A stretch of 15,743 nt of DNA from assembly GCA_036272935.1 (NCBI GenBank), contig DATAXP010000033.1, forward strand, positions 1 to 15,743, written 5' to 3'. Position numbers and translations under genes: made by a program. Shown piece after piece: positions 1-7,108 of this stretch; position 1 is the first letter of the stretch; each line of letters starts with the position of its first letter. The stretch is from DATAXP01 sp036272935 (GTDB lineage: Bacteria > Planctomycetota > Planctomycetia > Pirellulales > PNKZ01). The notes beneath the pieces were generated by a model that was not told the origin of the DNA, did not search any database, and worked only from the letters and a program-made list of their open reading frames with translations.

Positions 1-360
1 GCCCAAGGCGTCGAGATACACTTCGTCGCTGCGCCGCAGTTCAAGATCTTCCAGGCAATCGCCGTCGCACAGCGCGTTGTAGGCCAGGTTCAATACATGG
101 TCGCTCTCGTGGTACGGCAGATGAATCTTCAGCAGGTGCAAACGCCGATCGATCGCTTCGGCCAGGCCGAGTTCCTGCACCATCAGCCGCATCGCGCCGA
201 TGCCGCCGTAGGCCAAGCCCTGCGTCCGATCGGCCAGCTCGTAGTGGATGTTGCCAGGCCGCAGCATCGGCTGCTCGCAGCCTGCGTTGTTCGTCTTATC
301 CAAGCGGCCTTCGAGACGATGCTTGCGGGCGGCCAACCGGCGGCGTATTTTGACGTTCAC
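1..360 (-). CDS. IS1380-family transposase, N-terminal 120 residues (partial)
   Basis: The frame is open from a GTG at 360 to the window edge, and the rest is off-window. The start is chosen because a perfect AAGGAG lies 6 nt upstream (367-372, minus strand). The N-terminus is short and basic (VNVKIRRRLAARKHRL). It is followed by segments characteristic of IS1380 transposases: GGIGAMRLMVQELGL, LPYHESDHVLNLAYNAL and DCLEDLELRRSDEVYLDALG. These precede the DDE catalytic core, which is not in the window. The enzyme would catalyse transposition of the surrounding element. Family recognition comes from the sequence pattern; whether the copy is intact cannot be judged. It reads in the same direction as the PQQ gene it interrupts, so readthrough from that promoter is possible. 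Confidence 0.8.
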   Translation of the reverse strand, partial: MNVKIRRRLAARKHRLEGRLDKTNNAGCEQPMLRPGNIHYELADRTQGLAYGGIGAMRLMVQELGLAEAIDRRLHLLKIHLPYHESDHVLNLAYNALCDGDCLEDLELRRSDEVYLDALG

Positions 361-417
361 TCGAAACTCCTTGCGTGTCGCGGTTCGTGGAACGGCGCAT
401 CACCTTCCAACTCCCGC

Positions 418-444
418 AAAACGCCGGGCGTTTCGAGTTTTTTT
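418..444 (+). terminator. Possible rho-independent terminator inside the IS end
   Basis: A 6-bp stem AAACGC (419-424) / GCGTTT (428-433) with a CGG loop is followed after CGAG by seven consecutive T residues (438-444). The orientation would stop rightward transcription leaving the element. The stem is short and is separated from the T-run by 4 nt, so it is a weak candidate. Confidence 0.3.
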
Positions 445-488
445 ATGGAATCTCCCCGCCACTCACTGCCGAGTACGCTGGTTTAAGG

Positions 489-1370
489 ACTAGCGCCGGT
501 GCCCCAGGTGGTGTTGAACTCCGGGAGCGGATAATGCCACTGCTCGTTGCCGGCGAAGTCGTAACACACCAGGCCGCCGTTGCCGAAGAACGCAATCACG
601 CGCTCGCCATCGGTCACGGGGGTTGCCGAGGCAAAACCGTTCTTCTCGCGGACGTTGGGCTCGACTTCGTGTTTGCCAAGCGTGCGCGTCCACAGCGGCT
701 TGCCGCTGGCACGATCGAGGCAGTGCAGCGAGCGCTCCGCCCCCTCTGGCCCGGCACTGGTCAGCAAGATGCGGTCGCCCCACATGATCGGCGACGAGCT
801 GCCGCTTCCCGGCACCGGCGTCCGCCAGACAATGTTCTTGCTCGTGTTCTACTCGAGCGGCAAGCCTGTGGTGCGCGCGATCCCTTGCCCTTCGGGGCCA
901 CGGAACCGCGGCCACTGCTCTTCGGCCCCAGGAGCCGGCAGCACGATCTGCAACCGCACTTCGCCGGCTCGCGGTGCCTTGGCGGTCGTGTCGGCCTTTT
1001 CGGCCGTTAGGCCGGTGTCGAACGGTGCCGGCTTGTTGAAGCGTTTGAAGCCGATGCGCATCAGGTCGAGGAACTTGCTTTCGATCTCCCGGCGGCGCTC
1101 GTAGGCGGCCCGCAATTCGGCGTCGGCCAGCACCTTTTCGCGTCCGCCGTGCCGCTCGAGAAACTTCTCCGACGAATCAAGCGTTTCGACCCGCTGCCAC
1201 TCGGCGGCGAGATCGGTGGCCAGCATCTCATCAACCAGCTTGCGATACGCGGGGCTCTCGACATCGTCGGGCAGCACGCGCAGTTACTCACCGAGCGGAT
1301 ATTTTTCCTCCGCGGCTGGCGGCGCCGCGCACCACGCTGCCGCCATCAAAACTGTGACACCAACCTGCAT
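489..1370 (-). pseudogene. Decayed secreted PQQ-type beta-propeller protein, interrupted by the IS
   Basis: Reading leftward from ATG at 1370, one frame encodes a signal-peptide-like start (MQVGVTVLMAAAWCAAPPAA), then a helical segment (LPDDVESPAYRKLVDEML...), then the propeller entry PRFRGPEGQGIARTTGLPLE. It continues with NIVWRTPVPGSGSSSPIMWGDRI, a Trp-rich repeat SLHCLDRASGKPLWT and GLVCYDFAGNEQW, ending at GTGAS where the IS enters. The frame is broken by TAA at 1284-1286, eight codons after the signal peptide, and by TAG at 849-851 directly after LPLE, where relatives of this family usually have Trp. There is no frameshift between the pieces, so both stops look like point mutations. The family binds PQQ or acts as a BamB-like scaffold; this copy should be non-functional. 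The remaining propeller blades presumably lie beyond the IS, off the window. Confidence 0.85.
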
Positions 1371-1454
1371 TGCGATCGGTCCCTGCTCAAATCACGCCGT
1401 TGCCCGCGTTCCGCTTCCAGCTTATCAATGGAGAGAGACACGGCCAAGGATTTC

Positions 1455-2480
1455 ATGATGGGAACACGGGTGGCGACGTTGATCGCGGTGGTTGGGCTGG
1501 CGTGCGCATCGAGCGCGGCAGCCGAGAACGACGCGCTGGTTGCGGGGATCATCCGCCGTGTGCCGCGAACTACCGAGGAAGTGGCGGCGGCGCACGAGAA
1601 GAGCACCGAGAATGCCTGCCAGCCGGTCGATGCGAAGCTGCCGCTCGAAATGTCCGGCTTCGACGACCATGTGACGTACGAAGTTCAGAGCACCGCGGCC
1701 GATGGTCGCCGAACCGCACAGACGATGGAGTTCGACGTGAGCCGGCGCACGGCGCTCGCGGCCGGGGCGTGCATGACCCCGGCCGACCAGGAGAACCTGC
1801 CACTGGTCAGCGGCAGCACGATCCTGCACTGCGTGAACGATTTTTACATCGCCGTGCAGTTGCGCGTGCATCGTCGCACCCCCAATGGTGTGCCGCATCT
1901 GTTTTATCGCCCCTTCGGCGCCGTGGCTTCGTATGCCGATCCGCAACGGACGCAGGCGTTCGTCGATCTGGTGAGAAACTCGATCAGCGAATTTCGCAGC
2001 CTGGGCCTGTTCCTCAAGCCCGACGAACAGCCGACGGCCGAAGCGCTGCGCACGCTGGTGCTCGTCAACAAAAACGTGCTCGTAACCAGCAAGCCGGGCG
2101 TCGATCCGCCGCAGACTCGGCCCGCGTACGAATACATGTTCGTCCGCGCACGTCCCAATGACGCCGCGCCCGGCGATCTGCGGCTGTACACGTTTCTTTC
2201 TTCCAACGGACGGCAACGCCTTCATTATCTGGGGCAGTACGAGACTCCCAAAACGGTCGACGACTGCGGGGTAAAGACAACCATCATCTTCACCGAGTAC
2301 GGCTTCGGCGGTTTGCACCCGATCAGCCGAGCCTCGCGCAGCACCGAAATACACGGAGAGGCGAGCTATCCGATGAGCGAGCTCGATGCGCTGGCCAAGC
2401 GCCAGGCGTGGCGAGGCGACGCGCTCGATAATCTGACCGAGACACTCGATGCCGTGATCGACGGTAAGGTGAAGCCGTGA
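1455..2480 (+). CDS. Secreted protein of unknown function
   Basis: I do not recognise a family. The open frame extends further upstream, but the tandem ATGs at 1455 and 1458 follow AAGGA (1446-1450) and open directly into a signal peptide: MMGTRVATLIAVVGLACASS, with likely cleavage after AAA near residue 23. The mature part of about 318 residues has no further membrane span and four cysteines (about 55, 106, 126, 271), compatible with disulfides outside the cytoplasm. It has a mixed alpha/beta look with no repeats or catalytic motif I can name. Its stop overlaps the start of the methyltransferase gene by 4 bp, so the two are probably cotranscribed. It is divergent from the PQQ pseudogene, whose ATG lies 84 bp away, so promoters for this operon should lie within 1371-1454 or slightly beyond. 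An alternative ATG at 1428 would add 9 residues before the signal peptide and is less likely. Confidence 0.75.
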   Translation: MMGTRVATLIAVVGLACASSAAAENDALVAGIIRRVPRTTEEVAAAHEKSTENACQPVDAKLPLEMSGFDDHVTYEVQSTAADGRRTAQTMEFDVSRRTALAAGACMTPADQENLPLVSGSTILHCVNDFYIAVQLRVHRRTPNGVPHLFYRPFGAVASYADPQRTQAFVDLVRNSISEFRSLGLFLKPDEQPTAEALRTLVLVNKNVLVTSKPGVDPPQTRPAYEYMFVRARPNDAAPGDLRLYTFLSSNGRQRLHYLGQYETPKTVDDCGVKTTIIFTEYGFGGLHPISRASRSTEIHGEASYPMSELDALAKRQAWRGDALDNLTETLDAVIDGKVKP

Positions 2481-3010
2481 ACGAGCCGTTCGTTCAGCAG
2501 CGGCACCGTCTGCTGACACCGCTTGATCGACCGCGGGAGCTGATCGTCGCGTGCGCGCCGATGCGCAGCAACGTGAACCTGTCGCGGATCGTGCGCACCG
2601 CCGGCTGCTGCGGTGTGACGAGGGTTATCTGTTGCGGCAGCGTCCGAGTGATCGACAAGATCGCCCGTGACAGCGTCGCCGACGACGCAAGTGGCGACGA
2701 CGGGCCCTTGGGCGTGGAGCTGCGCGTTCATCGCACGCTCGCCCCCGTGCTGGCCGAGTTGAAGCGCGACGGCTACCGGCTGGTGGGACTCGAGCAGACG
2801 ACCGGCTCGCAGAACTTGCACAGCTACATGTTCCCCCGCCGCACGGTGCTCGTGGTGGGCAACGAGCGCCATGGGATCGATCCCGACGTGCTGCGCCTGC
2901 TCGACGACGTGCTCGAGATCCCCGTCTGGGGTCGGCCACACGCCTACAATGCCGCCACCGCCACGGCGATGGCGCTCTACGAATACTGTCGGCAGTATCC
3001 CAAGGGATGA
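2477..3010 (+). CDS. SpoU/TrmH-family RNA 2'-O-methyltransferase
   Basis: This is a SAM-dependent methyltransferase expected to modify a ribose 2'-OH in tRNA or rRNA through the trefoil-knot SPOUT fold, as a cytoplasmic dimer. All three SpoU motifs are visible: motif 1 SNVNLSRIVRTAGCCGV (residues 31-47, with Asn32 and Arg40), motif 2 VLVVGNERHGI (124-134, with Glu130), and motif 3 EIPVWGRPHAYNAATATAMALYEYCRQ-type (147-173). Motif 3 has AYN where most members have SLN; the Asn is kept. At 177 residues it is the catalytic domain alone, without the extra N-terminal RNA-binding domain of larger members. The GTG start overlaps the upstream stop in a GTGA, suggesting translational coupling. The target RNA cannot be told from sequence. 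Confidence 0.92.
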   Translation: MNEPFVQQRHRLLTPLDRPRELIVACAPMRSNVNLSRIVRTAGCCGVTRVICCGSVRVIDKIARDSVADDASGDDGPLGVELRVHRTLAPVLAELKRDGYRLVGLEQTTGSQNLHSYMFPRRTVLVVGNERHGIDPDVLRLLDDVLEIPVWGRPHAYNAATATAMALYEYCRQYPKG

Positions 3011-3013
3011 CGC

Positions 3014-3814
3014 GTGCCCCCTTCCGGCATCATCACGCTCACCACCGATTTCGGCCCCAGTAGTCCGTACGTGGCGGCGATGAAGGGCGTCATGCTGCGG
3101 ATCAACCCTCGGGCGACAATTGTCGACCTGACGCATGCTGTGCCGCCGCAAGATATTCGATCGGCAGCCTGGACGTTGGCCGAGACAACACCGTGGTTCC
3201 CCGACGACACGATCCACGCGGCCGTGGTCGATCCCGGGGTCGGCACCGCGCGCGGCATCGTGTATGCCCGGATTGGCTCGCAGCACTATGTCTGTCCCGA
3301 CAACGGGCTGCTGAGCGGCTTGGCCGGTCGCTGCCGCCCGACTACAATCATCGCCGTCGAGCGGCCGGAGTTTTGGCTCGCCGAGGTGTCGGCCACGTTT
3401 CACGGGCGCGACATCATGGCGCCGGTCGCTGCTCACTTGAGCCTGGGGCTGGAGCCGTCGCGACTCGGGGGGCCGCAAGCGATGCTCGTCACGCCCGCGT
3501 GGCCGGAGGTCGAAGCTTTGCCCGGAAAGATCACCGGTACGGTGCGCTCGATCGATTCGTTCGGCAACCTGATTACCGACATTCCGCGCGACGCCCTGGT
3601 CGGCGCCCCGACCGACGAACGGCTGCACGTCTTCTGCGACGAGCACGAGACTACCGGCCTGCAACGCACGTACGCAGACCAGCCGGCGATGACCCTCGTG
3701 GCGATCATCGGCTCCAGCGGCTACCTGGAACTGGCGATTGTCGAAGCCAACGCGGCAGAGATGCTCGGCATACCGCGCGGCGCACCGGTGGTCATTACCT
3801 GGGAATCGTCGTGA
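3014..3814 (+). CDS. DUF62-family SAM hydroxide adenosyltransferase (SAM hydrolase)
   Basis: Members of this family (related to the SAM-dependent fluorinase/chlorinase) cleave S-adenosylmethionine with water into adenosine and methionine. The 266-residue length fits. The N-terminal motif ITLTTDFGPSSPYVAAMKG (residues 7-25) and the family triad are present: Asp73 and Arg80 in VVDPGVGTARG and His130 in TFHGRD. The Asp-to-Arg spacing of 7 matches the hydrolase subgroup rather than the halogenases. Further family blocks are CPDNGLL (94-100) and the C-terminal SFGNLITDI (182-190). The GTG start lies 3 bp after the upstream stop, so the gene is in one operon with the methyltransferase and, 24 bp downstream, bioA. 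I infer a role in SAM turnover; its physiological purpose is not well defined in this family. Confidence 0.9.
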   Translation: MPPSGIITLTTDFGPSSPYVAAMKGVMLRINPRATIVDLTHAVPPQDIRSAAWTLAETTPWFPDDTIHAAVVDPGVGTARGIVYARIGSQHYVCPDNGLLSGLAGRCRPTTIIAVERPEFWLAEVSATFHGRDIMAPVAAHLSLGLEPSRLGGPQAMLVTPAWPEVEALPGKITGTVRSIDSFGNLITDIPRDALVGAPTDERLHVFCDEHETTGLQRTYADQPAMTLVAIIGSSGYLELAIVEANAAEMLGIPRGAPVVITWESS

Positions 3815-3838
3815 CCTTGGAACAGGGTGGTCACAAGC

Positions 3839-5185
3839 ATGAAGGATCATGAAGAACTCGATCGCTGGGACCGCGAGATAGTCTGGCACGCCTTCACGCA
3901 GATGGCCGAGTACCAGCCGCTGCTCATCGAACGTGCCCACGGGGCGACGCTCGTTGACGTTGACGGTCGCGAGTATCTCGACGGCACGGCCAGCCTGTGG
4001 TGCAACGTACATGGTCACCGTCATCCGCGGATCGACGCCGCGGTGCGCGAACAGCTCGATCGCGTGGCCCACACCACAAGTCTTGGAGCGTCGAACCCGA
4101 CGACGGTGCGCCTGGCCCGGCGGCTGGTCGACCTTGCCGCTGACGGCCTGAACCATGTGTTCTTCTCCGACGACGGCGCCACGGCGGTCGAGGTCGCGCT
4201 GAAGATGGCGTTCCAGTACTGGCGGCAGTGCGGGCGGCCACACCCCGAGAAGACTGCGTTTGCCGCGCTGGGCGACGCGTATCACGGCGACACGCTGGGG
4301 GCGGTGAGCGTTGGCGGCGTCGAGCGGTTCCATGCCATGTTCGAGCCGCTACTGTTCGACGTGGTGCGGCTGCCGTCGCCGCGGCTATACCGTCGTCCGC
4401 CGGGCGTGACGGCCGAGAAGGCATGCTCGCATTACTTGGCCCAGGCCGAGCGCGTGCTGGCGGCTCACCACAAGCGCCTGGCTGCGCTCGTCGTCGAGCC
4501 GCTTGTCCAGTGCGCCGCGGGGATGATCGTCCATCCGCCGGGCTACCTGGGCGGGCTGGCCGATCTCGTGCGCCGGTACGATGTGCTGTTGATCGTCGAC
4601 GAGGTCGCGACCGGCTTCGGCCGCACCGGCACCATGTTCGCCTGCGAGCGCGAGGGGGTCGCGGCTGATTTTCTCTGCCTGGGCAAGGGGCTCACCGGCG
4701 GCTACATGCCGATGGCCGCCACGCTGACTACGAGCGAGGTTTGGAACGCCTTCCTCGGCGAACACGCCCAGGGACGGCAGTTCTTTCATGGCCACACGTA
4801 TGGCGGCAACCCATTGGCCGCCGCCGCCGCGATCGCCTCGCTCGACGTGTTCGAGGAGGAAGAGACGCTCCAAAAACTGCGACCCAAGATCACCCGGCTC
4901 GGCGAGCACCTGAAACGCATCGCCGCCCATCCGCACGTCGGCGACGCTCGACAATGTGGCCTTGCGGCGGGCATCGAACTGGTGCGCGACCGCGCCACCG
5001 CCGAGCCGTATCCGTCGGCAGAGCGCCGAGCCCAGCGCGTGTGCGACGCCGCGCGCAAGAAAGGCGTGCTGCTGCGGCCGTTGGGGGAGGTGGTGCCCAT
5101 CATGCCGCCGCTATCGGTGAAGCTCGACGAGCTCGACCGGATCATGGCCGCGGTGGAACACGGCATCGCGGTGGCTTGTACCTGA
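3839..5185 (+). CDS. bioA: Adenosylmethionine-8-amino-7-oxononanoate aminotransferase (biotin synthesis)
   Basis: BioA converts KAPA to 7,8-diaminopelargonate using SAM as amino donor and PLP as cofactor. From the ATG at 3839 the protein has 448 residues, the usual size. Visible hallmarks are VWHAFTQM (15-22), DGTASLWCNVHGHRHP (48-63, with the substrate-site Trp54), FFSDDGATAVEVALK (108-122), AYHGDTLGAVS (147-157, the Tyr that stacks on PLP), IVDEVATGFGRTG (252-264, Asp254 for the pyridine nitrogen), GKGLTGGYMPM (282-292, Schiff-base Lys283) and FFHGHTYGGNPLA (315-327). The WxxN-type block and the HTYGGNP sequence favour BioA over ornithine or GABA aminotransferases. A GGTGG lies 8 nt before the ATG; a GTG at 3827 would add 4 residues. 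No other biotin gene is in the window, so the rest of the pathway must be elsewhere. Last gene of the rightward operon. Confidence 0.93.
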   Translation: MKDHEELDRWDREIVWHAFTQMAEYQPLLIERAHGATLVDVDGREYLDGTASLWCNVHGHRHPRIDAAVREQLDRVAHTTSLGASNPTTVRLARRLVDLAADGLNHVFFSDDGATAVEVALKMAFQYWRQCGRPHPEKTAFAALGDAYHGDTLGAVSVGGVERFHAMFEPLLFDVVRLPSPRLYRRPPGVTAEKACSHYLAQAERVLAAHHKRLAALVVEPLVQCAAGMIVHPPGYLGGLADLVRRYDVLLIVDEVATGFGRTGTMFACEREGVAADFLCLGKGLTGGYMPMAATLTTSEVWNAFLGEHAQGRQFFHGHTYGGNPLAAAAAIASLDVFEEEETLQKLRPKITRLGEHLKRIAAHPHVGDARQCGLAAGIELVRDRATAEPYPSAERRAQRVCDAARKKGVLLRPLGEVVPIMPPLSVKLDELDRIMAAVEHGIAVACT

Positions 5186-5195
5186 ACGGCGGAAA

Positions 5196-5298
5196 TTGAA
5201 CCGCAGAGGGCGCAGAGAAGAGCAAGAGATTTGGAACTTCAAATCCCGTTCTTCTCTCTGCCTGCCCCTCTGCGATCTCTGCGCCCTCCGCGGTTCAA
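5196..5298. repeat. 103-bp inverted-repeat element between convergent genes
   Basis: The outer arms 5196-5218 and 5276-5298 are 23 nt each and reverse complementary at 22 of 23 positions; they start TTGAACCGC and end GCGGTTCAA. The inner part contains further purine-rich GCAGAGAAG / CTTCTCTCTGC complementarity around a central AACTTCAAATCCCG region. It lies between the bioA stop and the AAA+ stop. An RNA copy from either strand would fold into a long hairpin, so it may serve as a bidirectional terminator. It resembles the dispersed CAGAG-rich palindromes seen in many copies in planctomycete genomes. Confidence 0.85.
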
Positions 5299-5323
5299 TC
5301 CATCATCTGCCAAGCACTGCCGA

Positions 5324-6982
5324 CTACTCTTCCTCGCCGCCGCCGTCGTTTTCGACGCAACCGCCGAGAATGGCGACGTTCAACTGACCACCTTTGAACA
5401 GCATCTCGTCGAGCGCGGCATCAATGTCTTGCCGGTTGACCTTACCAGCCGGATCGCGCTGAAACACATTCTGCGCGGTGCGGCGCATCAACTCCTTGAT
5501 GAACGCGGGACTCGTCCCCTTTGTGCGGCGGGCGACATCGTCGAATTGCGTCTCGTCGAGTTTCAGCCCGCGAGCATAAAGTCGTAGCAGCTTGCGTCGG
5601 CCATCGAGATCGGGCAGCGGAAACTCGATCGCCTGGTCGACTCGCCCCGGCCGCGCGGCCAGTGCCGGTTCCAGCGTTGCGGGCCGGTTCGTCGTGAGGA
5701 TGAATAGGATTTCGGCGTCCTCGCGCAATCCGTCCATTTCGTTGAGCAGCTTATTCAGCAGGACCTCGGCGCACGGTTCGTCCATTGAACGTTCGCGAGC
5801 AATCAGGTCGGCGTCTTCGATCACCACCACCGACGGTTGAAGCAGGCGAGCCAACGCAATGTAATCGCTAAACAGGCCGATCTGCTCGGCAGTGATGAGC
5901 AGCGTGGTATGTCCCGCCAGGCGCGACGCAAGGTATTGGATGGTGTGGGTCTTTCCGGTCCCCGGCGGCCCATGAAACAGCAAGCCTTTCTTGGTCGACA
6001 GGCCCCAGCGGCGCAAATCGCCGCGGCAGGCGTTGAACTCGAACACGTTGCGCTCCAACAAGGCCAGCGACCGCTCGGGCAGGATCACTTCCTCACGCGA
6101 CACATTGCGCAGCCGATGCACTTTGATCGTGGTGCTGCGACCGCGATAGTTCTCTCCCCTTTCCAACGACAACACTTTGCCGCGATAGCTTTGCGCGTCG
6201 TGCACCGCGTGCTCGATTTGCGAGAACAACCGCTCGGCAACGATCGACGCCGCGCCACTATTGGGCAAGGCAACCTCAATATGAAGCCCTTGATTCTCTC
6301 CATAGCGGACCGCCGGCGACAGCAATACGGCATAAGGGATCGACTCATGACGACAAAGCCAAAGCGAAGTCTTCAGACAGCGTCGCGCAGCGTCCTCGCC
6401 GATGTCGACTTCGATGTACTGCAGCGGTGCGACGTTGACTGGATCGTGCTCGTTGTGGGTGATGATCGACGCCAACTCGAGCGTTTCATGGCCATAGCGC
6501 CGCAAAACGCCCATTAACGTGGCGCCGCTTTCGAGCGTGCCGAGCACGTTGTCAAGCGCCACTTGCACATCGGCCCGCATGCGGCTCGGGAAAGTCCTCG
6601 CGTGCGTCACCAACTCGTGCAACCGCTGGCCGACAAAATGCGATTCGATACGTTCTAGCGCCGTTGGCGCCTTGGGCGGGGCCGCCTGAGTTGGCGGGTG
6701 CGGCAGGCCCACCGCCGCCCGAGCGCAAGCGGCAAGACAATCTCCGCACAAGCTCACGTCGCCGGCATCGACACGCCGTCCCGGCGGGGCCTCGATGGCG
6801 CAAAACGAGCAGGCTTTTGCTGCCGCCGGAGGAGCGGCGGCTTGGCCGTCCGCCTGGGTCAGCAGCGTGTTGAGCCCGTTGCGCACGCAATCAACACAGA
6901 TGACCGCACCCGGATTTCCCCACGCGCGATCTTTCTCGCCCGGCTGGCTACAAAACGAACAGCGTGCCGTGATCGTGGCCAT
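5324..6982 (-). CDS. AAA+ ATPase with two N-terminal ClpX-type C4 zinc fingers
   Basis: 552 residues. Two zinc-finger modules open the protein: CSFC...CVDC (Cys8, 11, 29, 32) and CSFC...CGDC (Cys58, 61, 79, 82), both like the zf-C4 of ClpX. After an Ala/Pro linker (about 90-107) comes a roughly 200-residue region I cannot assign (110-310). The AAA+ core follows: LLFHGPPGTGKT (Walker A 338-345), VVVIEDADLI (Walker B 385-390), sensor-1 TTN near 432, and RPGRVDQAIEFPLPD with Arg445 and Arg447 near the arginine-finger/second-region position. The ATPase is of the classical FtsH/CDC48 type, not ClpX itself, and there is no protease domain or transmembrane helix. It ends in an acidic tail ENDGGGEEE. 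It probably remodels or unfolds proteins; the substrate is unknown. The ATG at 6982 has only a weak upstream purine stretch. Confidence 0.85.
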   Translation of the reverse strand: MATITARCSFCSQPGEKDRAWGNPGAVICVDCVRNGLNTLLTQADGQAAAPPAAAKACSFCAIEAPPGRRVDAGDVSLCGDCLAACARAAVGLPHPPTQAAPPKAPTALERIESHFVGQRLHELVTHARTFPSRMRADVQVALDNVLGTLESGATLMGVLRRYGHETLELASIITHNEHDPVNVAPLQYIEVDIGEDAARRCLKTSLWLCRHESIPYAVLLSPAVRYGENQGLHIEVALPNSGAASIVAERLFSQIEHAVHDAQSYRGKVLSLERGENYRGRSTTIKVHRLRNVSREEVILPERSLALLERNVFEFNACRGDLRRWGLSTKKGLLFHGPPGTGKTHTIQYLASRLAGHTTLLITAEQIGLFSDYIALARLLQPSVVVIEDADLIARERSMDEPCAEVLLNKLLNEMDGLREDAEILFILTTNRPATLEPALAARPGRVDQAIEFPLPDLDGRRKLLRLYARGLKLDETQFDDVARRTKGTSPAFIKELMRRTAQNVFQRDPAGKVNRQDIDAALDEMLFKGGQLNVAILGGCVENDGGGEEE

Positions 6983-7108
6983 TCTGCTGCGGTCATCGTC
7001 AAGCGACCGCTAGATAAACGAAGCTTCGAGCGTTGAACCGTCGGTTACTAGATGCCGCCTGCGGTCAAAAGGTTCGGGTGATCCTTGCGTGCGTCGGCGC
7101 CCCATGGG

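Larger units (their letters stand above)
1..488 (-). mobile_element. IS1380-type insertion sequence, 5' end only (element runs off the left edge)
   Basis: This stretch contains the first 120 codons of an IS1380-like transposase plus about 128 bp of upstream DNA, and it interrupts a PQQ beta-propeller gene. The boundary is inferred: on the minus strand the host frame reads ...Gly-Ala-Ser and then, from about 488, a sequence beginning CCTTAAACC enters and stops the frame. IS1380-family ends commonly begin with CC. The other end and the target duplication lie outside the window, so the exact edge is uncertain by a few bases. Confidence 0.7.

Noticed and set aside
375..1104. Rightward open frames over the PQQ relic
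   Set aside because: No recognisable protein; the minus-strand frame carries clear PQQ-propeller motifs.
849..1286. Stop-codon recoding or programmed readthrough to explain the in-frame stops
   Set aside because: The two stops differ (TAA and TAG), other genes in the window show no such recoding, and the same gene is cut by an IS; simple decay explains it better.
2366..4333. 655-codon open frame on the minus strand
   Set aside because: It lies antisense to three well-recognised genes (methyltransferase, SAM hydrolase, bioA) and its translation is rich in Arg, His and Ala with no domain; typical of GC-rich antisense frames.
6983..7108. tRNA or small RNA in the gap before the AAA+ gene
   Set aside because: No cloverleaf, conserved tRNA boxes or terminator could be found in these 126 bp.
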